From NCBI GenBank assembly GCA_030512335.1, contig JAULSU010000006.1:744001-808000 (forward strand): a stretch of 64,000 nucleotides of DNA, in the 5' to 3' direction. The translations under genes and the position numbers were made by a program. This document shows positions 46,201-58,394 of this stretch, in pieces. Source of the DNA: Immersiella caudata. Taxonomy: Eukaryota; Ascomycota; Sordariomycetes; Sordariales; Lasiosphaeriaceae. How positions within the stretch are numbered: the first letter of the stretch is position 1; the number at the start of each line of letters is the position of its first letter. The notes under the pieces were generated by a model. It did no database searches and was not told where the DNA came from. It saw only the letters and a list, made by a program, of their open reading frames with translations.

Positions 46201-46383
46201 GCCACCAAGCCCTCTGCGCACCTTTTGTCTCTCCTGACATCGTCTACACACACGCACACACAACCAAGGCTAGCTGTCGTGTGGGAGACTAAGGACGAGC
46301 CACCACCGGGCCGATTCTCCATCTATCAGCACCCCAGACGCTCGCCCCAAGCCTCCCAAGACACTTCACCGCCAAACGACGCC
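40267..46383. other. Gene-poor 6.1-kb region
   Basis: No convincing coding region on either strand. The longest frames (44349-45149, minus strand, and 45343-45870, plus strand) have no domain motif and no exon-like continuation. A CTATAAAAC element stands near 45865, and the last 250 bases are CT/CA-rich, as in the leader of the 46384 gene. No tRNA or inverted repeats were recognised. Confidence 0.45.
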
Positions 46384-47220
46384 ATGGCATTTTCAGGCAG
46401 CGGCGGACAGGTAAGGCTTTGTCACCTCTTCGTCACCTCTTCGTCCTCATCCTCCTGTTTTCCCGTTTCCTCTCCTCTTCTCCATCTTCAGCCATCTCAG
46501 AAAGACGAAAGTCGAAGAAAAAACGCAGGCTAACCTCACCAGCCCTTCTCCAATGATCAATTCGACATATTCGAGTGGCACCCCTTCTTCCAATCCTGCG
46601 TCGTCTACTTCCTAGACCACGCCCAATACAACGGGCCCGTCCAGGCCCTCGCCGCCCACGTCAACATCCAACTCCCCTTCCAGCGCGCCCTCCGTCCCGT
46701 CTTATCCTCCCGCTCCGCTACTTCCCCGTCCCCTGCCGGCTCCGCCATCTTCCCTCCCAACTTATCAAACCCCAGCAACAAACCTCACACCTCGCAAAGC
46801 CTGTCCCCAACCTATGGGTACTACCCCAACGCTACGCTCCTCCCCTACATCCGCCGCCTCGTAGCCACGGGCTACGACCACCCGTCCGTTCTGCACTCCT
46901 TCTTCGGCGACGACTGGGAGAAGGGTGTCGGCCCCTTGCATGAAACGGAAAGGAGGAATTATCTGTTTGCGGCGAAGAGCGATACGTGGTTGACGGTCAA
47001 GCAGGCGTATGATATGGGGGATGATCAGATGGTTCCGTTTTTGAAACCATTGCAGCAGGTGAGCGAGAAGGAGATTTGTGCGGCGGAGGGGTGCTGGAGT
47101 GAGTGGTTGGCGATGCAGGATTGGATGTTGGGACCTAGGGCGCCGGGTGGAGGGAGGAATGGGAATGGGAATGGGGGGTATGCGGGGAAGGGGAGGAGGG
47201 TTAAGAAAGAAGAAGATTGA
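46384..47220 (+). CDS. Conserved fungal protein of unknown function
   Basis: Exon 1 is 46384-46410 (MAFSGSGGQ), then a GTAAGG...ACCAG intron, then exon 2, 46543-47220; 234 residues. Recognisable blocks are FSNDQFDIFEWHPFFQSCVV, YFLDHAQYNGPVQALAAHVN, LLPYIRRLVATGYDHPSVLH, FFGDDWEKGVGPLHE, ERRNYLFAAKS and CWSEWLAMQDWMLGP. I believe this is the fungal family sometimes labelled 'ilp is an apoptosis inhibitor', but I would not rely on that label; no BIR zinc motif is present. Low-complexity Gly/Asn/Arg C-terminus ends KKEED. No membrane segment or signal. Upstream of MED5, same strand, 1 kb apart. Confidence 0.72.
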
Positions 47221-48260
47221 GGATTAGGAAAGGGGAGCGGGCTGGGTCTGCTGGAATCATGCTGGGAGGTTTGATGGGCGGTGGAGGGATGGATGGGCTG
47301 CTTACTCCCAGTAAGCACGGGTATGATGGAAGGAAAGATGGTGTAGGATACACGGTGGGAGCATCTTTGTTTTGGTTCTTGTTTGGGTGATGATGGATGA
47401 TGGATGATGATGATGGGTAGGCTCTGGTGCATAGGTGTTTATCAGGACAACTGTATGCTACTGCGGTACGATATGTGGGGCAGATTGGTACATCAAAGGC
47501 AATGACATTGCTCTCTATCATACTTACCTGGATCGGCGGTTCGGGGTCTTGGGGCTGATGATGTAGTTTGGAGGATGCTGGGAAGTGAGAAAGACGGTGA
47601 AGAAGGCCCCAGCTGTCTGAGGTCGGAGGTTGGACGGCAGATGGAGTGAAAATACTTCCGTGTCACTTCATGTCGGTCGAGTGCGCTGCGCGGTGGCACC
47701 TTCGTGCTAGGAGAGAGAGGAAAGCAGCCGTGTTGTGTGACGGGTGCTGTCCCAAAGCCCGGGGTTTTGGCTGTATTTTTTAAACACTGTTCTGCCACAT
47801 TGTGAATGTCAGAGATACCATACCAGGCCTTCAGGGGTGTCTTTTCGTCACTAGAAGGTATATTCACTTCCGTAATTACATAGGGGGGATTCACCTGGAG
47901 AGCTTCACTGTCTTCAGGGGTCGAAACGCACTGTGTTGCACTGTGCACACTGTGGCCCAGCCGACGGCGGGGCGGGGCAAAACGCGCTGCCTGCCGCGAG
48001 CGACGTCGGGAGCTTGGCTCTCCTTTGTTGCATCAAGCTTTCCATAGTGCTGTTGTTTTGTCCCGACCTGAGCCTTCTCAGCCCAGCAAACCACTCACGA
48101 CCATCCCGACAAAGCCCAACGCCCGCCTCAACGCGCGCAATTGACAGAGCCCTATCTCTATCGTGCCCACGCAGCAGAACCGCGACAAGTCCCTCCTCCC
48201 TTCAACCAATGCCGTGAACCGGAAACCGCCCAGATCAATGCCGCACTGCCAACAACCACC
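47221..48260. other. Intergenic, MED5 promoter
   Basis: 3' UTR of the preceding gene with a short GAT/ATG-rich imperfect repeat near 47395, then the MED5 upstream region. No gene recognised. Confidence 0.45.
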
Positions 48261-51200
48261 ATGTTCGGCAGCGGCTCCGCGTCCGCCGCTCTCCCCGTGG
48301 CCGCAGCGCAATGGCACAAGTTCCTAGAGCGCGCGCGCCTCCGCCGTCTGGACCAGGAAAAATTCGAGACCTTTGCGCCCATCATCTCGTCCAAGCACCG
48401 CCTGCCGCCCGTCTACGTCGCCGATCTCCTCTTGCGCACGACAAAGGGGCACGTTGACTTTCTCGACCCGCGCGTCCCGCAGTATTTGCAGGTGCTGCTG
48501 AAGCTGAAGCTGGTGGACACGCCGTCGGTGCTGAGGGCGTTGTACAAGTATTCGAGCTCGCATACGCATGCGCCGCAGCGGCAGAGGCAGCAGCAGGAGA
48601 AGGGGAAAGGGAAGGAGAAGGAGGGAGCAGCCCGGGGGGGGATTGTGAGGTGGACGCATTCGTATGCGTCGGAGGAATTGATCTTTTGGAGGTTGCATAA
48701 GGAGTTGCAGCAGGGGACGGGCATCAGGACGCCGAGGGAGGCGATTTTGGTGGTGAGGCTGATTGCGCAGTGGATGGTGCTGTTTACGGATGTGGCTGCG
48801 GCGTTTTCGCAGGATGCGTTTGGCGCGGTTGATTTGCAGACAAAGGAGGAGATGGCCATGGCGAGGCAGGCGTTTATTGTGCTGGTGCTGGAGGTTTGTA
48901 ATAGTCCGATGGTGTTGAGGACGTTTGAGAAGCCGGCGGCGAAGCGTAGGTGGTGATGAACTTTCTGAGAGTTTATGGTTCTAGTGTTAACGGTGCATAG
49001 CAACGCGTAAGAAGCTCGCAGAGGCGCTAGGGGGCTTCATGCCGTCCATCATGGGGATTCCCGCCGAGTTTATCAGCCGGTTGGAGCACTTTCGGACACA
49101 GACACTTGCCGGCTTTGATCCGGACGAGAAGAAGGACGCGGTGGAGGTGAACAGTTACATGGATATGATCGGCCTGGACAGCTTCCAGGTCCCACCGATA
49201 CCCACAGAGAACTCGCGCGCGGGGTTATACGTCTACGTTCACGCTGCGGTTGGTACTCGCGATGCAATGGCGCGGAGGCAATGCTGACTTTGATAGCTCG
49301 TGGGCCGGCCAATGCTTGACGATACTGCGTTGTTTACGTACTTGCATAACAGATACCAGGTTGGTTCTCACGGGAATATGTGCAAGACGTATGCTAAGTT
49401 GATAGGGTGACATCCAAACCACCGCTGTGCAACTAATACTGGCTTCCTTTGACGTCCTAGCCAATGCCGTATTTAGGAACGAAGGACCAAAAACTGGCCA
49501 CTTGCTCAAGTCATACGTCGTCAACAAGGTCCCCCTGATATTGAGCTCGCTCGCTTCGACGTCTTCGCCAATGTATCCTTTCGATGCTGAGCTGTGCATC
49601 ACGCAGGCGTTGGCACAGGTCGACATCAATGTCTTCCCGACACTGTCAGGAATGTTCGACATGAACAGCAATTCGTCTTTCCAGGACTCTGTACGGCAGG
49701 ATTTCTGCTTTTCCTGCCAGCTGCACGGGCTGCTCTCCTCGACGGCAACAGAATCGCTCCTTGGCGATATCACCTACCAGTCTCTCCCAGACGAGGGCCG
49801 CTACGTCAAGGAATCGCTGGTTCAATCCTGTCTGGAAGACAGCGAGAGGGCACAGAAACTGATCGGGGAGCTCGATAACATGAATGGCAACACCGGTGCT
49901 GCAGCCCAAGCAATTGTTGAGGTGTGTACTCCGTCTCTGACTACAGATAGCAAGCTAAACGTCACAGGTCATCGTCAGTCTGTGTCGAAACAAAGAAACC
50001 ATGACTCTCAAGCAACTCTGCGGTCAGCTAGCAAGTCGGCCGCTGTCTTTGGATATTTTGCTTCTGTTCAACAACCATCAAAAGATCTTGCACCCTTTGT
50101 GCGAACTCCTCGACAACTGGGGAGGCTACGACGAGGATCAAGGGGAGTACCAACCTGTGTATGAAGAATTCGGTTCCATCCTCTTGCTCCTACTTGCTTT
50201 CGTCTACCGCTATGGCCTTACACCGGCCGACCTAGGCATTCGCTCAGGAGACTCTTTCGTTAGCAGGCTCCTAAGCAAAGGGCATCTCAGCCGGCCATTG
50301 GAGGATCTCACCGAGCAGGAAAATTCCCACCTGGGAGGATGGATCCGCGGGCTCTTCGATTCAGAAGGAGGCGGTCTCGGAGACGAACTCATGTCGACAT
50401 GCCCTCCACAGGATTTCTATATTCTGATTCCGACACTATTCCAACAAATGGTGCTGGCTCTGGGGACAGGGAATATCACAGAGGATTTGGTCAGAGGCGG
50501 ACTAGAGTGTAAGTCTTCCTTTGTGGGGTTTCCTTTTGGTTTTGTGAGCCTAACTTGGATAGATCTGGTCGACATTCTCCTGTTGCCCTCACTTGTGCCG
50601 GCCATCTTGTATCTTTCCAATCATCTTTGGACGACTTGTCCTACGGCTCAACAGCGAGCCGTCATCCGGATTCTCCAACTCATAATACGGCCGGCTTCCA
50701 TCTCGGCCGATGCATCGACCATGCTTTCATCAGTTCTAAATATAGTGGCCAAACCTCTCGAACACGCACTTCGAACATATCAGAGGCATGACCCAACATC
50801 TCAGGAGGTCGAACCCATTCTTAGGGCTCTCAAGGAGAACATACCCCTGTCCCGGCGAACAGGCGGCGCCGACCACAGTGAACTCGAATCGTGGGCCGGT
50901 GCACATGGACCAAACAACACAGCAGCCACAGGCGGCTTCCCTGCTACCCTCCGAAACACAGTTCAAAGCCTCGTCCAATGGGCGCAGAACCCACCTGTCA
51001 ATGGTATGCCACCACCCTACACACACCGGCAGATCCTCGCCGCCTCCAAGATGCTCGGCGCCCAGCGCTTCCTCTCCATCCTACTTGAAGAGCTCAAAAA
51101 TCATAACGAAAGTCCAAGCGCCGGCATTGCTTACGACGTTATCACGGCCATTGTCTGCGCACCCGACGTCACCAGCGAGGCCTCGACATCGGCGGCAACC

Positions 51201-51683
51201 AGCTCCCTCCAGGACGCCGCGGGTGCTTTCGGTGCCCTGGAGCCTCCGCAGCGAAGGATCACCCTTCGCGAGGCGCTCAAAGCAGAGGCCGACGACTGGA
51301 AGCGTATCCAAAAGTCGGACAGCGCCATGGCGGAGACAGTGGTCCGTCTCCACCGCCGCGTCGAAGCGCAGATGGTTCCACCACCAGCGCCGCCCCCAAT
51401 GCTACAGCCTGAACTCACGGCCCTCAGCGGAGGCGAGATCGCGCTTGGTGACGCCATTGCTGCTGCCGCCGCCGCTGACCAGAACATGGACGCGATGAGT
51501 TTGGATACGACAGGCTTGGATGCCGGAGGAGATCTGGGATTAGGTGCAGGGGACCTGGGCGGCTTGGCGAGCGCGACGGGGTCGACCGGAGGGCTGGATT
51601 TGGGAGGGGATGATATCTTTGGGGGGCTGTCGACAAATGATTTTGGGGCGGACTTTGGGAGTTGGGAGATGGAACTGACGTAG
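48261..51683 (+). CDS. MED5: Mediator of RNA polymerase II transcription subunit 5
   Basis: Tail-module subunit of the nuclear Mediator complex (Nut1 in yeast). Exons: 48261-48945, 49001-49248, 49297-49359, 49406-49921, 49968-50508 and 50563-51683, all joining in frame; 1057 residues, as expected. The start MFGSGSAS is followed by AQWHKFLERARLRRLD and RLPPVYVADLLLRTTKGHVDF; later blocks are GGFMPSIMGIPAEFISRLE, VQLILASFDVLANAVFRNEG, KTGHLLKSYVVNKVP, ETMTLKQLCGQLASRPLSLD, and VDILLLPSLVPAILYLSNH. The last 60 residues are Gly/Leu/Asp-rich (GLDAGGDLGLGAGDLGG). Upstream in-frame ATG 48141 would add 40 residues without family likeness. Introns are 46-55 nt. It links activators to Pol II. Confidence 0.92.
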
Positions 51684-53329
51684 GACACCGTTCTAGAAGG
51701 ATTGTCCGAGGGGTGTGAAGGGGGGGCGCCTGATAACTCTGAGTCCGACTTTGACCTCTCCTCCTATGGCTTTTCATCGTCTGATTTATGTTCCTCTGAG
51801 GTTGGGTCCACCGAGGTTGATTCCCCCGGGGCTAGTTCCTCTGAGCATGCATGATTACGTTGCGGTTTAGGAAGCGGATAATATTCATGGTTTTGGTTTT
51901 TATTGATAGCGGATGTAGAGCTTTTTGGTCATAAGGAGTGCGTTGAGCGGTGATTTTGAATATGGCTTGGTGTTGGGTTGGATAGGTGAGGCTGTCCGGG
52001 GCTTGAATTGTACTTGCGACTGTAAACGGGTTTAGCTCGTTTGGAATAAACCATGTAAAGCGGTCGAATTGAGCGTTCATGTTTGCTCAATATTGTCGTT
52101 CTTCAAAAGCAGAGAGACAGTTGGGGGCCACTGAATGGAATGTACTTCCCAGCCTGGCCAGTGTGAGGGGTTTTCCAACGCACTGGGGGCTGCGATTATC
52201 TTCAAGGAACAACGACGCCCTCAGGCACTCTGAAACAGAGGAATCTACCTTACAACTCGACTAGGTCTTTCATCGTCCTTATTTTCAACGAAGGCGAAAC
52301 ACGTTCGCAAGTGACGTGACATGGTTGAGGTCAATCAGCGTTGAAGGCAAGCACTACCGTACCCCGCCCCACCCTTTCCCCGTCCACGTTCGCGGTACGT
52401 ACCTACCCTAGAATTGGGCTGGCTTTTCGGATGTCACCCTCCCATCTTTTGGGGCTGGGAAGCAATCTGCACCAACCAACAAGTGACGAGCTAACTACTG
52501 CCAACATTGACCGAGTTGGGGAAGCAGAGCGCTGTTGTTCTTCTCCGACTTTTTGAGGTGGATTCCACTTCTCTTTCATCTCCAAAGATCAGGGGATTAT
52601 TTGTCAAGATACCTAGGTTCCAATACGATTTGGTCCAAGTCTCAACTCAAAGCGAGGCTGACCAGGGTGAGACCTGACTTTGGACAAGCAAATTTCAGCA
52701 CCAGAATGAATGCCAAGATGAGCTGGCCTGGACCCTGCTGCTCGCTACAGCAAGCTTTTTGCCTGCCCTGCAAGAGATCCCTGTGCGGCACTGGGGGCGC
52801 CCACCTTTCCCGAATGGGCTGGGGTGGTCAGCCGTGTGTTCTGGAAGCTGAGCTCTGAGGAATTAGAGAAATGGGATTTGGATTTGGATTTCAGGGAGGA
52901 GAGGAGATGAAGACGAAGATGGGGAGATGATCGAGAAGAGATTAGGAGAGGATTGTTTCGAAATGAGGAGAGTGAAGAGACGCAGCCTCGTGAGCGAGAG
53001 AGAGACAGGTCAGTCGGAGGCTTGCAGGTCGCTGCAGATGCAGTCAGTTGAGTCCGCAGTCGGGGGTGTCGGTCTCGATGCCTGCGAGCCAATGAGGTGG
53101 CGGTTGGCCGCATCCAGATTCGCCGAGCTGAAGGTGCAAGAGGGGTCAGAGCCTCATGGCTTGCTTGCTGCTGCTGCTTGCTCATAACCTTGAGTGTGCC
53201 CAGCCCCCCGGTGCTGTCTCTGGGAGGAGGCTTTCTCACGCACCCATGCTGTTTTGCGCGCAGCGGTGCTGAGATTGCCGGTTGAACATCGCGCGATCAG
53301 TTCAGCAGAGACGCGTTTTCGGAGCCACG
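51684..53329. other. 1.6-kb intergenic region
   Basis: MED5 3' UTR and upstream region of the membrane-sensor-like gene. Long frames (52745-53239, minus strand) have no motif. Purine-rich GAGA stretches lie at 52895-53010. Confidence 0.45.
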
Positions 53330-55267
53330 ATGAAGACTGTTGGGTTTGTGGTTGCGGGTTGGGCTGTCGGTGCGGTTAATGCCAAGATTGCGAAATGGGG
53401 GCGCGACAGCAACGAGAGGGAGTATAAACCGGCGCAGGAGACGCTCGGGTTTATGCCGGCGCTGCTGAATGCTCCGGCGCCGATGACGACGAGCCCGCCG
53501 CGGTACGTGCCGAGGGAGTTGGAGAAGCGGGCGTCGACGGATAATACATGTGCTTATGTCAGTGGCAGCGCTGGTGAGCATCGCCCAACAGAGTCCTACC
53601 GTGAGGATGAAAGGATACTGATGATACAGACTACCCCCTATATTGCGACGCGACGGCCTACTGCGCGTCCAACTCGATCAACTCGCACGTGGGTTGCTGT
53701 CCCGACGCCGCGACGACATCATGCAATGTGTGGACCACCTGTCTCGACTCGACCGAACAAGCCGCCTTTACAACCGACAACGGCTTCACACTCTGGTGGT
53801 GAGTCCCTCTCCACGAACCTCCCCCAGAACCTCTACTAACAACCCCCCAGCGGCTTCACCTCCTACCCGCACTGCATCACCCACATCTACCGCGACACCG
53901 CCGGCGCTGCCACCGCCCTCCGCGGCTACACCCTCCTCGGTTGTGCCGTCGCGGCTGGCACCGACTCCGTTTACTACAACCCCTTTATATTCTCCACCTC
54001 CTCCTCTCGCCGAACCACATCCTTCCCCATCGCTCCCACCGTCACCACCAGTACCTCCTCCGCTACCACCAACCGCGCCACCACCACCGTAACCCAATCC
54101 TCCACCCCGGTTCCCGTCTCCTCCTCCGCCCCAGTCGGCGCCATAGCCGGCGGCGTAGTTGGCGGTGTCGCCGCCATATCACTCATCATCTTCGGCATCT
54201 GGTTCCTCATCCGGCAAAACAACAAGTCCAAAGATGACATCGGTGCTCAACCTCCTACCCCCGGGGCTCCTCCCGCGTTCGCAGGATATAACAACGGCGC
54301 AGTCGGCGGAACACCCGCCACGCAAATGCCGCAGCCCGCAAACGGGTATTTTGCTCCCGCGCAGCACCAACCAGAAGTCGCCGCCGTGGGAGCAGGAGCA
54401 GGTTTCGCAGCGGCGGCCATGGGAATGGCCGCACATAACAATCAGAGAAACAGCATCGCCAAGCCTGGATTTGAGACCCAGACTCAGCCATATCAATACA
54501 ACGCCCCGCCGCAAGGAGGAGGGCTGGGAATAAATTCTTCGCCTCCGCCGCCGGTGTATCAAGGGACGCCGTCGTCTCCGTTGGGGAGCGCGGGTGCGGA
54601 TGGGAGGTACTCTGCTGCTGCGGCTTCTGTTTCTGCTTCTGGGTATGGACAGGGTCAGGGTCAGTCGGGGGCGGGGTCGCCTAGGGATGACAGGAGTGGA
54701 ATGGGGTATGCTGCGGCGGGGGGTTATCATCATCGGGAGTCGCGGAGTACGCAGGGGGGGTATCAAGGGCAGCAGGGGGTTTATGAGAGAGAGGGAGGGG
54801 GGTATCAGCAGCAGCAGAATGGAGAGTACGAATGGGATGGATACCAGCAGCAAGATGGAGGATATGGACAAGATGGGTACCCACAACAGGATGGAGGTTA
54901 TGGACGGGACGGCCATCATGCCGCAGCAGCACCGCTGGCTAGGGAGAGCTACCAACAGCAACCACAATCTGGGCATCAGCAAGAGAGCCACAACCAGCCG
55001 CCACCACGAGAGACCTACCAACAACCACCGGCCCAGCAACAGCGACCAGAGCCAACATACCAAGTGGAAAGGGGATACCAGCAGCAGCCGCCCTCCCCGC
55101 AAGGACCTCCAGGAGGGGGTTATCAATCACAGAACCCGCAACCTCCGACGAATTATCATCCGCCGCAGCCGGTGTATCAGCCATATCCTACCGGTGGATA
55201 TCGGAATGAGCATGCGTCGGAGTTGCCTACGGTTAGAGGGGATGGTGAGGTTAGGGAGTTGCCGTAG
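53330..55267 (+). CDS. Cys-rich single-pass membrane protein with Q/G/Y-rich tail (sensor-like)
   Basis: Exons are 53330-53573, 53630-53798 and 53851-55267; 609 residues. A signal peptide (MKTVGFVVAGWAVGAVNA) precedes an ectodomain with about ten cysteines (DYPLYCDATAYCAS, GCCPDAATTSCNVWTTC, HCITHIYRDTAGA). A Ser/Thr-rich stalk follows, then one membrane helix (AIAGGVVGGVAAISLIIFGIWFLI, about 234-258), a basic stop-transfer, and a 350-residue cytoplasmic tail rich in Gln, Gly, Pro and Tyr with repeated GYQQQDGGYGQDG-like units. The layout matches cell-wall stress sensors of the Wsc/Mid2 type, but the ectodomain is not a canonical WSC domain. A role in surface sensing is inferred. Confidence 0.75.
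54830..54930 (+). repeat. Coding repeat GYQQQDGGYGQDG
   Basis: Three diverged copies of an approximately 36-bp unit rich in GGATAY and CAR codons, in the cytoplasmic tail of the membrane protein. Confidence 0.6.
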
Positions 55268-55806
55268 TTCTTGGTCTACGTGGAGGTTTGGGATGTGAGG
55301 AGAAGAAGGGGGGGCTGGGGGGCGTGAGAAACTTAAGAGGGTTCAGGAATGGAGATATCAAACGAGGATGAGAATGATAAAAGGAGGGGTTTTGAAATTT
55401 AGTGGGGGTAACGATTTTAATGTTTTTAATGTTCACATCTTCAAAAAAGAGTTAAACACGGTCTGGTTTGGTCAAGCTGTCAGGCCTTGAGTTATATGCT
55501 AGTCTTCCTTCGGGGTCTGCTTAGCTCGACACAAGCAATTTTCCCCCGGATTTCATCGCCTCCTTGATGGCGAAGATGCCATTCCCCAGCGGACAATGTT
55601 TCTACGGTCCTGTAAGAGGTCACTAATTCGAGGATCAACTTCGATTTGCCGATAGGCCCAGATGCCAAACACCCAACCCCGGCGACGAGAGAGCCCGTCA
55701 CCCCTCTTCATCGCCTAGATACCCCAATCTCCCCAGACGCTCCCCAAGGTGTCCCCATCTACGACAGACCCCTCTCTTCTGAACCAGCCTCTACAACTTC
55801 GCCTTC
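55268..55806. other. Convergent 3' intergenic region
   Basis: Between the membrane protein (+) and the hydroxyacid dehydrogenase (-). Nothing recognised beyond AT-rich 3' UTR sequence near 55420. Confidence 0.45.
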
Positions 55807-57410
55807 TCATCCCCTTTTCATCCCCTTCGGCCTCCACTTCACATACGGATGTTCCTCACTCAACACCTCTGGAACAAGGTGATCCACCTTCCTAGTATTC
55901 AACAGCCCCGGATGAACTTCATCCAGACTCGTGATGCCACACATCTTCATCGTCGTCTTCAGCTCCTCGTTGAGAACTGTCACATCTCGGTTAGCAACCA
56001 CCCTACTACACTCCTCCCCCCTCCACCAAACCACACAAAATCTTATCCCAACGTGAAGGAAAAGGAGAAAACTCACTCTCAATATACCTCCCCACCCCCT
56101 CCCACCCATACCCCAACCCCCACAACACCCCCCTCCCAATGCCCACGCCCCTCGCCCCAAGACACAAACACTTGAACACATCCGTCCCCCTCATCACCCC
56201 GCCATCGACAAACACCTCCATCCTCCCAAACACCTCCGGACAACACCTCTGCAACTCCAACAACGCCAGCACACTCGGCGTGCTCGTATCCAACGACCTC
56301 CCTCCGTGATTACTAACCACTATCCCCTGCACCCCCGCCTCCATAGCCCTCACCGCATCCGCCGCAGTTTGAATCCCCTTGATAACAATCGGGAATCCAT
56401 CCGGAAGAAGCGAGCGAAGCCATGGTATATCGTCCCAGTTCAGACTAGAATCGACGTAGCTGCCGATGAGACGACCGAGACCACCCCCTGAGCTGTCGCC
56501 TTTCGTGAGAGTCGCGGTGTCGCCCATGGGGGTGGTTATGGTGAGGGTTGAAGTTGCGAGGGAAGCGCGCTCGTCGGCTTCGCGTTTTCCGGGGATGGGA
56601 GCGTCGACGGTTAGGAAGATGGCTTTTATGCCGAGGGAGACGGCGGAGGTGACGAGGGCGGCGGAGCGGGAGCGGGTTTTGTCGAGGTAGAGTTGGAAGA
56701 AGAGGGGGTGTGGAGGAGTCAGGCTGGAGGAGGTGGCGATGGAGACTATGGAGGGGAGAGGGTAGCTGGCGGAGGTGGATATGACTTGGGCGGCGTTGAC
56801 GGAGCGGCAGCCGAGGGAAATTTCGAGCTCGCCGAGGGGGTGGACGGTTTTGCCGAGGGAGGTTGGGGCGGCGAAGATGGGGGTGGAGACGGGGCAGGAG
56901 AGGAGGGTGGAGGAGAGGGATATGGAGGCGGAGACGTCGCGGAGGATGCGCGGGCGGAGGGTGATGAACGAGAATGTGGCGGTGTTGGCGACGTGGGTGT
57001 GAAGGTCGGTGGCGGCGGAGAAGACGAAGGCGCGGGTTTTGGGGGGAAAAAGTTTCGAGAGCGACGCGCATGAAGTCGTAGGTGGAGATGAGGGAGGATA
57101 AGGGAGGTTTTCCAGTGGTTGAAGGGGCAGGTGAAGGGTTAGAGGTGGGAGGTAATGAGGATGGGTCGAGTAGGCCCACGGGCTTGATCTGCTCGAAGCG
57201 AGAGAGAGCGGTTTGGAGCAAGTCTGGGAGGTGGACTTCGTTGAAGGCAGCTGTGGCATCTTGGCCGGCGTATTGGAGGATGATTTCTGGGCCGCCGGGG
57301 TGTAAAGGGGCAAAGTCGCTGAGATTGTAGGCGGCGCTGTTGATGGCCAGCCACAGATCTGAATGGGTGGCATGCCGGGAGAGCTCCGCGTGCGATATCA
57401 TCACGGCCAT
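55807..57410 (-). CDS. Cytochrome b5-FMN L-lactate/2-hydroxyacid dehydrogenase, apparent frameshift
   Basis: Flavocytochrome-b2-like enzyme oxidising a 2-hydroxy acid with FMN and passing electrons to heme. The start is ATG 57410; the upstream in-frame codon is TTG. The cytochrome b5 domain carries the heme motif HPGG at 37-40 (FAPLHPGGPEIILQYAGQDA) and a second His in FNEVHLPDLL. The FMN domain carries SAATDLHTH, FITLRPRILRDVS, IFAAPTSLGKTVHP, FQLYLDK, IFLTVDAPIPGKRE, IVIKGIQTAADA, the catalytic-His motif VSNHGGRSLDT and VDGGVMRGTDVFK. The frame changes by one base in a six-G run at 57041-57046 (C6 on the coding strand). A 100-nt intron (56076-55977) joins GRYIE to ILNEELKTTMKMCG. Pseudogene or sequencing slip; otherwise intact. 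Confidence 0.82.
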
Positions 57411-57690
57411 TGTTTCTATGCTCAAGAGAAGAAAATGGAATGGTCAAAACTCAGTCTTGAAAACGTGATATGGGAGCGGAAATTTGAGGTGAGTCTTGAA
57501 TGCTGCCGGCCGTGGGATGCCGATCCTGCCCGGAAGGAAGCTACACCGAGCAGCGAGCCGGCACTTGGCCCGGCTCCGACCGGTTCCGACACTAATGCGC
57601 TCCGGCGCGGGGTACCCCACCGTAGAGGGAAGACATGAAACGGCACACAACTCTTTGAGGGTCTGAGGCGGTGATAAAGCAGGTTCAATT

Positions 57691-58394
57691 TCACTCAACT
57701 TGAAGCGCCTTCTCAATCAAAAGCTTCGCCCTCGAGCTCAAGTCCAATTGCAGCGCCAACGCCTGGCCCTGCGGGCTCATCTTGACCCACGTCTTCCTGA
57801 GAATGCCAACGATCTTATCTTCGTCAATCTCAGGCTTCTTCTCAAAGTCGTCAAATTGGTCGTCGAGAAAGACAAGACACGCCACATCCTCTAGGATCTG
57901 CGTCTCCTCATCGTTCTTGAGGTTCTCCTTGCGCACCAGGGCGGCCACCCGGTCAATCACCTGCTGCTCCAGAGGCGGCTCAATGGCCGGTGATGCAAGC
58001 AGCTCGGCGATTTGCGTTGCAGCTTGCGACTTGAGCTTGGCTCGCCAAGTCAAGTAGCCTGGTCTCGTCATGGGGTAGCTGCTGCGAGGGATTTCCCATC
58101 TGCAGCCGGTCAGTGTCAACATGACGATATTCGACAAAAAAAAAGGAGAAAAAAAAAAAAGGAGTAAAAGGTAACAAACCGTCGAAAGTGCTGCGCGCGG
58201 CAAGCAAGTTGCAACGCAGGCGATGCCTCAGGACAGCGAGCAGCCAGCCAGCGAGTCATTTTCTGGGCGTAGTCAAGCTCGAAGGGAAGAGGCTCCCCCT
58301 TCCCCTCGGTACTCCTCGGGTCTTGGGCATGCGCCTCGTCGATGAGCTTGAGCGCCGTGGCATAGTTATCCGGGAGAGGAAAAATTGAAGTCAT
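57691..58394 (-). CDS. DUF4202-family protein
   Basis: Exon 1 is 58394-58180, then an 80-nt intron with a poly(T) tract, then exon 2, 58099-57691; 207 residues. The start is MTSIFPLPDNYATALKLID; the upstream in-frame codon is TTG. Family blocks: IDEAHAQDP, PFELDYAQKMTRWL, SPALQLACRAQHFRRWEIPRSSYP joined across the intron, TRPGYLTWRAKLK, ILEDVACLVFLDDQFDDFEKK, DEDKIVGILRKTWVKMS. The conserved His, Asp and Glu pattern resembles an HD-type hydrolase, but function is unknown. Cytosolic by default. Divergent from the SANT region upstream. Confidence 0.88.
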
